Source of the DNA: Sclerotiophoma versabilis
Lineage: Eukaryota; Ascomycota; Dothideomycetes; Pleosporales; Didymellaceae
NCBI GenBank assembly: GCA_012274445.1
Contig: JAAROD010000076.1
Location: 186,001 to 250,000, forward strand
Direction: 5' to 3'
Length of the DNA stretch: 64,000 bases
Shown here: one piece after another, positions 22,962 to 34,159 of the stretch
Numbering within the stretch: the first letter of the stretch is position 1
How the letters are laid out: each line of letters starts with the position of its first letter
Notes under the pieces: generated by a model
The model's database searches: none
Told to the model about the DNA's origin: nothing
Seen by the model: the letters and a program-made list of their open reading frames with translations, nothing else
Made by a program: the position numbers and the translations under genes

Positions 22962-23750
22962 GGTTTGATGCTGGGCTCTTCTCAGTGTAGCTAAGCGTCC
23001 TAAACTATCTCTTTCGAAATGCGGATGCCCCTCAACAGCTTGTCGTCCTTTGACTATGTCGAGTCTTGGGTGTTGATGGCCAGCGTCGAGGCGAGCTTCG
23101 GCCGATATGCACCGCACTGCACAGGCCAGAACCTGTCGATCAGTTCCAGGGTGGTTGGAGTTGGGTTGGAGTGAGCGTGGGTGTGTGCATCTCGCTCGCC
23201 GCTTTGGGAGATAGCGGGGTGTAGTGCAGCAAGTGCCGGCGTGATTCACGGCTTGGCGCGTACTCGAGTAACTGAGAGTTTAGGCCTGCAGCGGCATCGG
23301 ATAACGCTGGCCGGGGTGCATGCAGCGAATCAGGCGCGGGGCAGGCGAGCAAGATGCCGGCGAGGGTGCGCATCGAGTCTGGAGTAGGTGGTGGATTGGG
23401 GGGTGAAGGGTGGGCTGTAGGCGGTCGACATGGACGGGCAGTTGCTAGCGCAGGGCTGAGATGAAGCGTCGGCCAGACGTGAGTGGCGCATGGACTGCGC
23501 ACTGCAATGGCGGGAATTGATCCGCGTCCCCTTGGCCGCGCAGGTCAGTCCTGAGTTCCACGGTTCCTCTGCTGGGCGCCGGCCACTTTGTGAGCTCGCC
23601 ATAACCCTGAAACCGCTCTCCTCGACAGGCGCCCTGGGGAAGCAGCAAGCCCCGGCCATGAGTTGGATCTGACGACAGGCGCCAGTCAGCATTCGGATGC
23701 CCGCGCGTGAGGCGCACGTCGGAAGATAGCGCACGCGCACCTAGTCTACC
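22962..23750. other. Divergent intergenic region, GC-rich
   Basis: This is the shared upstream region of the Cgi121 gene (minus) and the Zn2Cys6 gene (plus). Several overlapping frames are open on both strands because stops are rare in GC-rich DNA. None has a recognisable motif. Confidence 0.45.
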
Positions 23751-26700
23751 ATGGCCTCTGGAGCGAAGCGGCTGTCCGACGACGATGCGAGCGTCGCCAA
23801 CACCAGCAAGATCCAGCGCATCGAGCACCCCCGCCACGGCCTCGCGCACCCGGGCTCGAGCGAGAGCCCGCACCAGCGCCTGCACGCCGGCGCCGGCACC
23901 AGCACCAGCACCAGCACCAGCCACGGCAACAGCGACTTCTCCGGCAGCGTGAAGCGGAAGCTCGCCGACTCGAAGCGGACGGGGCAGGCGTGCGACCGGT
24001 GCAAGGTGAGTGCCGTGAATCCCGTCGAGGCCAGCAGCACGGCGAGAGGCATCGAGTGCGCGACAGCCTCGCCGCGCGCGCGCTGCAGGCCGAGGCGCAG
24101 GCGCAGGCGCAGGCCCACCGCGACGGGCGACTGCCGCGCGCCCAGAGACGGCCACAGCTGCGGCCACGGCTGCGACCGCAGCTGCGACCACGCCCGCGCT
24201 CTCGCTCTCGCCCGCGCCCGCCCGCCCATGCCCCTACAGCGTACTGACGACGGCAGGTCCGCAAGATCCGCTGCGACGGCCGCCCCGAGGGCTGCACCCC
24301 CTGCGAGCAGAACCGCACGCAGTGCCGCACCACCGACCGCATCACCGGCAAGGCCACCGTGCGAGGCCATGCCGAGGCCCTCGAGAGCGAGAACGCCTGT
24401 CTGCGCGCCCACGTCGCTGACCTGCAGGCCCAGCTGAAGGAGCTGGGCGTCGACCCGCGCCCGCCGCCCGCCTATGCCACCATGTCCTGGCCGCCGCCCA
24501 CGCCAGCTGCTGAGCCGCCAGACTGGGCCAGCGCGCAACGCCAGCTGAGCACATCGCCCATGCCGGGCTACGCTCCCGCTGCCGACACCCCCGACTTCCG
24601 CTCGCTGCCCCAGTTCAAGTACGGCTCCATCGGCGACAACTACCTCGGCGTGCAGTCTGGAGACTCGCTGCTGAGCCACATCCGCGGGACCTCGCTGTCC
24701 GTCTTCGGCACCGAGGTCGACATCAGCGACTTTGTGCACGAGGGCCCGGACTACGAGACCTCGCCCATGTCCTACCAGACGCTGGTCAAGATCTGTGTCG
24801 GCGGCCAGCACGTCGAGCCCGCGCCCCTGCCGCCCTACGAGGCCCTGAAGGAATGGGCCGCCTGGTACCTGCGCTCCCTGAACCCCTACACCATGCTCGT
24901 CCACAAGCCTGCCTTCATGGACCTCATCTGGCGCTTCGGCAAGGACCCCCACTTCACGCCCACCCCGCCCGAGACCGTCATGGTGCACATGATGCTTGCC
25001 ACTATCAAGTACCAGATAGCTGCCCGCAACAGCCAGCAGAGCTCGCTGATGGACGAGTCGCATGCCCACTATCAGTACGCCTGCAGCTTCTACAAGGACC
25101 TCCTGCTTGGACGCCATGAGCTCGCAGACATCCAGGCCTTGGCCATGATCTGCCACCATCTCCGCAACTTCCCCAAACCCGGCGCTGCATGGATCATGAC
25201 ATCCTTCACATACCTATTCACCCTCGAGCTCGGCTTGCATCGCTCCGTAAAGAACTGGTCCGAGTCGGGTAAAAGGTTCACCGAGCTGGAAGTAGAGATG
25301 CGAAAACGCGTCTTCTGGACGATGAATGCCTTGCAGATGAACCTGGCTGGAAAGCTCGGGAGGCCGATGCCCATCAGCAATGACGACATCGATGTCGAGT
25401 TTCCCGAACCTATGAACGACTGTCTGCCTGGTGAAGAAGCTGATCTGACTCCCTTCCACCAGTGCTCTTTCCAAGTAGGCATCCAGATTGCAAAGTATGC
25501 TGTCTGGGAGCTGGATCTATACAAGACGATATACGCAGTCAAGTACACACCCCGCTCCTATGTCGAGTCGCTGAAGCGCCTCGAAGCCGGCATCCAGAAG
25601 TGGAAAGACGAGCTGCCGTACGAGCTGCGAGATCCTTCTCGTGCTTCGCAAGACGATCACATTTTCGCCCTTTACCTTGAGTATTGGTACCAGGCTTTTC
25701 AACTTCTGCTTCATCATCCCGCCGTCTGCAGATCCGCTGATCCAGCGATACTGGCCTCGAATCTGGACAAGTGCATGGAAGCTTCGCAGAAGATGCTACA
25801 CAACTGCACTGAGATGATGCACAAAAAGAGTTTGGACATTGTCTGGATCAACACGGTGGTGTACATTGCCGCAGTGTTTACAACACTGTTCATCTCATCG
25901 ATGCGGAAAGATCTCCTCACGCCCGTCGACATGACAAGACTGAAGGGTGATATGGCTACGTGGATCAACGTACTCGGCGAGTGTAGTCAGCTATCAGGTG
26001 AGCTTTACCATTGGACAGTGAAAATCACGCTAACCGCATGCACAGGCGCAGAAGACAAGATGAAGACGGCAATATCCAAGATCGTTGATCAGGCTTTGGG
26101 TAACATCAATGAAAGCATTGTTAAACGCACTGCGACCGAATCTTTGGCCCGAGTGGCCATGCATACGAAGCAACAACCAAATCCGCCACCTGCCGTTTAC
26201 GATACAAGTGGCTACAACGAGCAGCAGTACACTACAAACACAACTGGTCCGACAGATCCGACACTCACCCAAGGGTCTGGGTACTCGAACCTAGGGGACA
26301 GCGGTAACATCACCATGCCCTATAACATGGGCACGCAGATACCAGTCACCCAGCAAAACACTGGCTATGACCAGCCATCATACATCAAAGTCGACGAGGA
26401 CAGCAGTATAGCTTCCTCGCACGCAGCCGCCCTAGCAGCGGCAACCGGCACTGCCTCTCAACCCCCACCCAACTCCTACGCTTACCCACAAAGCCTGCCA
26501 CAAGTCACCAATACCCACCAACCGACCTACGTCGCAAACAACTACAGCCCGCAAGACTGGCGACAATGGACACAGACCTATATGCAGCAGCCGGTGGGTC
26601 CGCAGGGTGAGTATCTGAATACGGCGACCACACTTATGGCGCTCGGAGGACGAGATGGTGCAAGTCAAGATAATGGGCATGGTGATGGACACACTCAGCA

Positions 26701-26785
26701 TATTGAGCAGGCGCATTTGGGCCATTTTCATTGGCCGGAGGTGGCGTTTCCGGGGGCGGCGAATGGGGCGCCGCATCACCATTGA
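23751..26785 (+). CDS. Zn2Cys6 transcription factor
   Basis: Three exons, 23751-24005, 24257-25997 and 26046-26785, encode 911 residues. The zinc cluster is C81, C84, C91, C98, C101, C108 (spacing 2-6-6-2-6), with basic KVRKIR between. A 251-nt GC-rich intron splits it between the second and third cysteine. A short coiled-coil-like linker follows (EALESENACLRAHVADLQAQL), then a fungal-specific regulatory (middle homology) region from about residue 250 to 560. The tail is rich in Gln, Asn, Pro and Tyr, as in activation domains, and ends in His residues. The second intron is only 48 nt and in frame, with a good branch site (GCTAACC), so an unspliced reading also stays open. Target genes cannot be read from the sequence. 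Confidence 0.9.
23892..23930. repeat. CAGCAC-type coding repeat
   Basis: A short hexanucleotide repeat in exon 1 encodes a Gly/Thr/Ser run (GTSTSTSTS) before the zinc cluster. Confidence 0.6.
24086..24112. repeat. AGGCGC hexanucleotide repeat in intron 1
   Basis: This is a run of about four AGGCGC units inside the 251-nt intron. It explains part of the intron's length and its lack of stops. Confidence 0.65.
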
Positions 26786-27955
26786 CGAGCACGCGGCAAT
26801 ATTGGGAGCCATTTAGAGGAAAGAAACGACATTACGGACGCTCTTACAGGATCATCCCCACATAAGAACACTAATATCTAATAACGGTTGTACGACACTC
26901 AGGACAGGGACAATGTGATGCAGGGGATGGTGGGCAGGGAAGGCGGGCTTCCGTATTTTTATTATAATAGAAGACCAGGCAGCATAATACGGAATTCAGG
27001 GTGGAAAGACGAAGAGTGTAGGTATCGCGAGCAGAGAGGATTCTACTGACATTCATGGCGCGATGAGGTCTTGCCACCGCAACAAACGAGATATCCCCTA
27101 CAGAACAGCTGATATGCCATCCATTCTACAACTCTGCTTCTTGGGGCCTGGCTTCTCCACGGGTGTGGCAGGAGCTCTGCGCGCGCCTCTGACAGCATTC
27201 TAGAGCTGCAGTCGTCGGCGCGCACGGAAGATCAGCCTATGGCAAGAACACTAAGATGTAGTGGAGGTCGTACAACGCTAGTAGCGCATGTTGCGTTACA
27301 GAAACGCACAAAAACGAGCGCATGCAAGATACAGTCCAGAGAACTACAAATCGAGGGCCCGTTTATCGTGTTGCAACGCAACCGCTAACTTTTCATCCGT
27401 CATGTGTAACTCAAGCTCACGTGCGTCCCTCGGTTGGACTACCTATTATGACTGCTCATTTGACCCTGTACGTCAAATTAACGACGCACTATACCCGCAC
27501 TACATAGTATGCGTCCACAGCTAGGACCGAAAAGGAAGGCACGAGGCTGACTTGGCAGGGGCGATTGCGCGAATGGAAGGCAGATAACGAACATCAAGCT
27601 TCGCTCCACTTCTTGTCAGTAACACCTTCTTGTTTGGTTAGAATTTCGGCACAAGCTTGGTAATGCTTGAGCACTGGAGCCGTTGCTGTTGGCTGACCAT
27701 AGTGCGCGTGCAGATCGATATGCGCCGCGTTACCGCGAGATGGGTCACTATCCATGTTCCTGGGATAAGGTGATGAGTTGTTGGGAGTATATATTGATTG
27801 TCACACGGCAGAGATGGCGTTGATTGTGCTTCTCTCCTGTTTTTGCAAGAGTCACCGCGTCTTGTCGAAGGTCCAGTAAGGCAAGAGGCATCCGAGTCCA
27901 CCGTCTATTGTCTGTTGCCCTCTTCTCTCTACGATCAAGCGTCCAGCCTGCCAAA
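26786..27955. other. 1.17-kb intergenic region
   Basis: No gene was seen between the Zn2Cys6 gene and the S28 peptidase gene, both on the plus strand. A CT-rich tract just before 27956 is the likely peptidase core promoter or leader. Confidence 0.45.
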
Positions 27956-29753
27956 ATGCGTACCGCCACCTCCATTGCGGCGCTCGCCTTCGCGCTGCTT
28001 CAGGGCGCAGATGCGTTCAATGCAGCCAAGTCACGCGACTTTAACCTGCTCGCGGACATGGGTCTCAACGCAGATGGCTCAGCGATTGAGACAGCGACTA
28101 CGGAGAACATTGCGAGGAGGCTCCACATTGGCACCACCGTCAAAGACTCGTCAATCGACCTGATCAACAGGCAAGCCGCAGCCTCCCCGGAAAAGATTGC
28201 CGAGGAGTACGTTACCTTGAAGCTGGACCATTTCGGCAAGAACAATGGTAGCTTCAACAACCGTTTCTGGGTTGCAGAGTCTGGGTACAAGCCTGGCGGC
28301 CCAGTTTTCATCTACGATGTTGGTGAGGCAGATGCGAGTGGGAATTGGCAGTTCAGACTTCTGAACGAGACCAGCTTCTTCAAGCAGATTGTCGACCAGT
28401 TTGGTGGTATTGGAATTGTTTGGGAGCATCGATACTGTGAGTCTAGTCCTGTACTTTGCTCAAACACGGCATCCGATACTAACCTAATGAACAGACGGCA
28501 ACTCGACACCTGCACCTATCGACCTTGATACTCCTGCTGAGACTCTCCAATATCTCACCACGGAACAGTCACTTGCCGATGTTGACCAGTTTGCAAAGCA
28601 GTTCACAAGGAAGAACATCAATGCCACTCTGACGCCGGATAAGACACCCTGGATCTTCGTTGGTGGCTCGTACCCGGGTATGCGCGCTGCTTTCATCCGT
28701 GACAAATACCCCGACACTATCTACGCTGGATATGCTTCATCCGCACCTGTTGAGGCTAGCGTCGACCAGTCGTTCTACTTTGAGCCCGTCTACCGCGGTA
28801 TGAACAAGTATGGTTTCGGCAATTGCACCCAGGACATCAAGGCCGCTATCAAGTACATCGACCACACGTTCGATACCGACCGTTCTGCCTCTGCCAAGCT
28901 CAAGGAGCAGTTCCTTGGCAAGGGCGCAGCGTCCAACTCTCATGCTACCTTCGCTGATGCTCTCACCACAATCTTTTACCTCTGGCAGTCATACGGCGTA
29001 GACGGCGGCACTGGATCTCTTCGCACCTTCTGCGACTGGGTTGAGACTGACCCCAAGACCAACACCACCGCTCCCGCTGAAGGTTGGGCCAAGTCCAAGG
29101 GTGCGAAGTTTGTTGTCGACAGGTGGGCTTCCTGGAAGTCTTTCACCCCTATCGTTAACAGCTACCTGGAGACCGAATGCTCCGGCAAGCAAAACGTGAC
29201 CGGCACCTGCGACCTGAACAGGCGCTTTACTGACCCAGCCTCCATCTCCTGGACCTGGCAATACTGTACACAGTGGGGCTTCTTCCAGTCCGCCAACCTC
29301 GGCCCTAACCAAATGGTTTCCAAGTACAACTCTCTCCAGCACCAGCGCGATATCTGCCACCGCCAGTTCCCCGACGCGCCGCGCAGCCTGCTGCCCGAGT
29401 GGCCCAACACCGATCGTACCAACAAGGTTTTTGGCGGCTGGGACATCCGCCCAAGCAACGTGTACTGGTCTGGCGGCGAGTTTGATCCCTGGCGCACATT
29501 GAGCCCCCTCAGCACGGAGCCGTTCGCGCCGAAGGTGAATGCAATCACTGATGCTCCCACGTGCGGCGTAGAGACAAAGAAGAGGGACCTGTTTGGTTAC
29601 ACCATGGCTGATGCACAGCACTGCTACGACTTCAGGACGTACTTCGCAGGTGGATCTATCAGCAGGAAGTACTTCACTGATGCGTTGACAAGTTGGTTGA
29701 AGTGCTACAAGCCAAAGGGTGGATATGGATACAGCAAGAGGTGGACCGCTTAG
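27956..29753 (+). CDS. Secreted serine peptidase, family S28
   Basis: Two exons, 27956-28436 and 28495-29753, encode 579 residues. The 58-nt intron (GTGAGT, branch ACTAACC, acceptor AACAG) joins in frame. Residues 1-20 form a signal peptide (MRTATSIAALAFALLQGADA). The nucleophile serine sits in GGSYPG at about residue 218, the acid in GEFDPW near 490, and the histidine in AQHCYDF near 535. This is the S28 (lysosomal Pro-Xaa carboxypeptidase / prolyl aminopeptidase-like) arrangement. Family members cut after or before proline, and fungal secreted forms work at acid pH in nutrient release. Several N-x-S/T sites fit a secreted glycoprotein. It borders the AT-rich region to its right. Confidence 0.92.
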
Positions 29754-30955
29754 GAGGACACTCTTGCTAAGATGAGGAAAGTGGGGAAGATTGAAGAGTT
29801 TTACGAGTTTTAAGAGTTTAGAACATTATGAATATCATTCTTACTCGCTAGCAACCTCGTATATTGTTTTCCGTATGTGGAGATTATTGTGGTGTAAATC
29901 AGCGGGCTTGCTCTCACTTCCACCTTCAGGAGCACTTTTCAGCAACGTGTTTTCCAGTTTTTGCGACTTCATCAAACTTAGGAACTGTTTAGAAGCTGCA
30001 AGATCCTATCACTACGACGTTTTTGTACTCGACTACGCACTGGGGTTCACCAGAAGATGGCCCACACTAATCCAATGTACGATCTGGGCTCAGCCGTCAG
30101 TTATGAAAATCCCCGCTTCTCAATAGACAAGCTGTTCCACGCAACCACGATAGAAACCCGAAGAACTAGATGCCCAACACGATCTTACCCTCGGAGGGTT
30201 TTCCATTCCACGTACAGTCTTGATCCCCGCTCCTTGGTCAGGAATGTACTAGGGTAACTGTATTTCCACGAGTGGTCTGGCGCTATTGGCTTGAGCACAC
30301 TAAGTACCCAAGCAAAGGTATTCAGAGATCCTAGTAAAATCCTCTTGTATAATTAGTTCCTCTCTATGCATATTATGACGAGTTACTTGTAGCTTTATAA
30401 CATGCTTCTATACTTTTAAAAGAAAAAGCTAGGATTAATACTATTTTCTACTGCTCTGTTCTAGAGCAGTAAAAAAAATGCAGCAACCCGTAAAACTTAG
30501 AGTAGTAAGACAATGCAGTGTACTAAGAAGGGGTAAAAGAAAAGGGTCTTGTATTCTTAGAAGGTTTAAGGGAGATAACTATTTAGCAGGCCTAGCTCTT
30601 GGTGTGTGGTGTGATATTTACATGCGTGAAGATTTGCGTGAAGATTAGCGTTCTAATAACAAAACCCGATTAAAGTAAAGTGACACGATAGCAGACGGAG
30701 AGCTGCTAGAGCTGGCTACTCACAGTACGCAGGCTAGCCTCTGAAGTGGAAGCAAAAGATAGGAAGGCCTTTACTGAGGCAGAAATATTCGGTCCCAGTA
30801 GCACAAGGTATCCCAGCATAGTAGCACTAATACTTTGGCTCGGGGAAGTTCTAGCAGTAGGCTACTCTAGCAGAGGCGGGTGCAATCCCTATTCTAACAA
30901 ATATCTTAGTCTCAAGCAAACAAAAAATAGTAGCTGTGTGCTAGGGATAGACTTA
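29754..30955. other. AT-rich, gene-free flank of the secreted-protein island
   Basis: No gene was seen. From about 30300 the sequence is rich in TA, CTA and TAG, as in transposon remnants altered by repeat-induced point mutation. It contains a perfect 9-bp inverted repeat at 30449-30471. Confidence 0.5.
30449..30471. repeat. Perfect 9-bp inverted repeat, 5-nt loop
   Basis: TACTGCTCT is separated by five bases from its exact reverse complement AGAGCAGTA and is followed by an A run. It resembles a terminator-like hairpin, but no flanking gene requires one. Confidence 0.6.
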
Positions 30956-31453
30956 CTACAAACATTCGTCACCAGGAAGGCAAGGCGCCTCGTTGAATGA
31001 TTCATTGAGATAAAATCCATTTACGGCATTGTAAACGGTAGTAGCAGGGCCAGCGCCTCCGCATTCAGTCGCTATGATTTGCCCCACTGGTCGGCTTGAA
31101 GCGCCACGGATATTGCCTGCAGGGCATCCCATCTGATTTTCCAGATAATCCGCGAGGGCTGCTAGGAGCCTTGTATTGCCCTGGCGACCTGCTGCAGTAA
31201 GAGGCACGGCGCATGCTCCGTAGGTAGCGTCGGCAGGCAAGAAAGGAGGGTCGCACGATACGTCGCGAGCCTGGAGAGTAGCATGTGCCTCTATAACTGC
31301 ATCCGCTGAAGCATTCTGGGCCTCTGCCAAGTCTGCCTCAGTTAAACCAAAGGCGACTAGTGCTTCAGCTGAGAGTGAGAAGGCAGCAACAGCACTGGTA
31401 GAAATCCCTAGGCAAAGTGCCAGAATCGACACTTTCTTAATAGAGCTGAACAT
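30956..31453 (-). CDS. Small secreted cysteine-rich protein (effector candidate)
   Basis: This is an intronless 165-residue protein with an ATG start. A basic N-terminus (FSSIKK) and hydrophobic core give a clear signal peptide ending near residue 24. The mature part has six cysteines, at 67, 81, 110, 131, 158 and 164. The last is two residues from the end (GDECL). A possible propeptide runs to about residue 63, where QAR precedes the cysteine-rich part and could be a Kex2-like site. N-glycosylation sequons occur at N47 and N150. No known toxin or enzyme motif was recognised. Size, cysteine pairing and the AT-rich, gene-poor setting match fungal effectors, but this is inference. It could equally be a secreted antimicrobial or surface protein. 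Confidence 0.72.
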   Translation of the reverse strand: MFSSIKKVSILALCLGISTSAVAAFSLSAEALVAFGLTEADLAEAQNASADAVIEAHATLQARDVSCDPPFLPADATYGACAVPLTAAGRQGNTRLLAALADYLENQMGCPAGNIRGASSRPVGQIIATECGGAGPATTVYNAVNGFYLNESFNEAPCLPGDECL

Positions 31454-33982
31454 GTTTCGGGTAGCGTTGAAGATGATAGGACGTTATCAGCTCTGATAGA
31501 AAGACTTCGTAGTTATACAGTAGGCTGTGAAGGACTGATAGACTGTAAAAAGTAGGGTGATGATAGTGAAGACAGTGCAAGCTTTTCTACCTTATATACC
31601 TATGCCTACATAGATTAAATATTCAGATAACCACGCTGATCACTATTCATGGCTCAATTACGCAAACTTAAGGTTCAGGGAACTACCGAAACCTATTTGC
31701 CTACCACACTACGTTACCATATGCTAATGTTTTTTGCCTGTTAGGACAAGCTTTGTGGCTAAGCTACCTTCTCCAGGTACGTGCTCTGCTCATACTACCC
31801 AGCAAAGTATTGCCGTACGCAGGGAAAGACCGAATTAAAATTTGCACTAAACACCTCAACGGCGTGCTTGCAGTATTTTCGTATCTGGCATACGTAGTGT
31901 ATGTGGAGAAAGCATGACAGGGGTGCTCTTCGGATGACCCGGAATGAGCCTATTGCCTGAATTGCACCGAATCTAACCCTGTTACGTATACAATACAGTG
32001 CTAACCCGTCTCAGTGTCTATCAATCGTCCTATAGGTGAAGAAAATAACAAGGCTAGGCTCTGTCTACTTGAGGATTACAGCCGAACACCCCTGCTCCAA
32101 AGCTCCATCTACACGACTTTTGTCAGATACAATAGTACGACGCTCAGGGGGAAGTCCGATATTGCCCTTTGCTAATTCTGATAGATGACGCACAGCGGAT
32201 AGGATACAACGCAGTTGCACAATCTCTCGGCTCTATGAGAAGACAATGCACATCACAATAACAGAGGCTCAGACAATTCACGATAAGAAAGCTATCCCCC
32301 TGTACGTGTGCGAGATGCAGAGTCCGAATTGGACAATGGGAAGGTGGAGATTCTTAGCAATGACTTGCATAGTCGTTCTGTGTTACAATAGTTAACTTCT
32401 AGGTTGAACATTGCCTGTGTTCTGCCAGAGACTTGAACGTCAGAGTTTAAGCCTTTAGCAGGATATAGGTACTGTCTCGGTATTCAGTACTTACCGCTCC
32501 TTTCTCATTAGCCGGGACAGCTCATTGCATTGGAGTTGTTGCACTGTGTGAAGTTGATTACAGGCAAACTTAGCGAAGCATACTTACCCTGCTTCACAGC
32601 ACGAGGGATTTGCGAGGAAAACGATGAAGTTGTCTGCGGGCTTCTGTTCACCGTTATGCTACTGGTGGGCACAGCCAAAGCGACAGAATTAGAGATGACT
32701 ATGGTGAATCTGAAATTGTGAGTGAGATTGGGGATTCGTTGCGAAGGATTTTGAGACTATTCCCGATTGTGACCAACTTGGGATGATACAGTGCTATAGA
32801 CATAACGGGGAGATGCATTGCATTTTATGGGCGCATGTATAACATGGTAGAGAGACCCCGCAGGTTCGCAGTCGGTACTGATGAGTCTTTGATCATTAGG
32901 TGATTAAGATGGGAAGTTGGTGTTGTTAACACTGTGATGATATAAGTGAAGGGTTCTTACAATGACGTGGCGGACTTACGCTTCACCAGAGTTTGGCGAG
33001 CTGAACTGCAATAATACGTCATACGCGCCGCATTTATAATCAGAATGAGTACCAAGTTGTGGTGCAGATTTTGATTCCTTTCCCGTGTGTTCACACTGGC
33101 TTATTGTCCGTTTCTATGTGCGGGAATGTCCATATTCCTTCCTCAACCCGAACGAGACAGAAGCACTGCCGATACCAGGAGCCATGTACGCAACGCCTGT
33201 GTTACAACTGACTTCTCTACGCACTTAAAGTCGTACCGCGCCCATGCAGTGTGGTATCATGCAAAGATCAATGCATCGACTGCAGCAAGGAACAAATCAA
33301 GAGTTTTATCACGTCTGCTCAAAGGGTAAGCTTTTATCATCTTCAGCTGGGTTGTTACAAAGGCTGTTCAATAATGTTTCTATTGGCCAGACCTGCTTCT
33401 CATCATGTTACCCGAAGGGAAGACATGATACTGAGGTCCTGCAAAGAAGGCTGTAGTGCAAGGCTGTTTACTCTGCGGCTGACCAAGCGCTTTGGAATCT
33501 GTACTACAGATGCATCCCTCTTCAATCCAGACCAGGTATTCCATAGCATGCTGCATATTTCAACCCCAATCGAGCATACCCTGGCAGACGTACACTCAGC
33601 TACCTTCCAAGTAAGACCCGAAATTGGAGTCGATTGTGGCGCCGCCGTGACGCACTGTACGTCAAACTAGATTTGAACTAACTTCCAACTATAGAAAATC
33701 GTTTGCAGTTTTATTCCTAGGTAATTCAGAATGCGTCTTATAAGCTAAGCAGTTCATGGCTTATACTCTAATGTTTCGGTCAAGGCGTGCTGGAACTCGA
33801 CGAAGAGCTTTCTTTGACGTGGGCATCACGTAGATGTAGTGCACCAAGCCCAACTAAGATATCACTAAGCTCACTATACGAGCTTAAAGTGCAGCTCTCG
33901 CAATGATTATGGTGAGGTTGTGCGGTCGCACTCCACCTCTCCCCTAGGTTTGCGCACGTGCTATTTTAATGTAGAAGCTGTG
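31454..33982. other. 2.5-kb AT-rich gene-free stretch
   Basis: No convincing gene was seen. A 139-codon frame at 33251-33670 has several cysteines but no ATG start, signal peptide or family match, and is not called. Confidence 0.5.
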
Positions 33983-34159
33983 ATGCCTGCTAGTACCGTA
34001 GTCTATCCACAACCACAGCCGGACCCTGCGCCCCCAAACACCTCACACTCGAACTTTTTTTTGCTTATAGCCGCGCATCGCCAGCAGTGCGCGACTTGTT
34101 CCAACCGAAACAAACTTCGGGCTGCCAACAAATCTGACTTATCTAACGCTTCTCGCATA

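Noticed and set aside
23741..25159. 472-codon minus-strand ORF opposite the Zn2Cys6 gene
   Set aside because: It is the codon shadow of GC-rich coding sequence. It is repetitive Arg/Ala/Leu/Val without motifs, while the opposite strand has a complete zinc cluster and regulatory domain.
33251..33670. Cysteine-containing 139-codon frame in the AT-rich island
   Set aside because: It has a GTG start, no signal peptide, and no in-frame ATG giving a plausible secreted protein.
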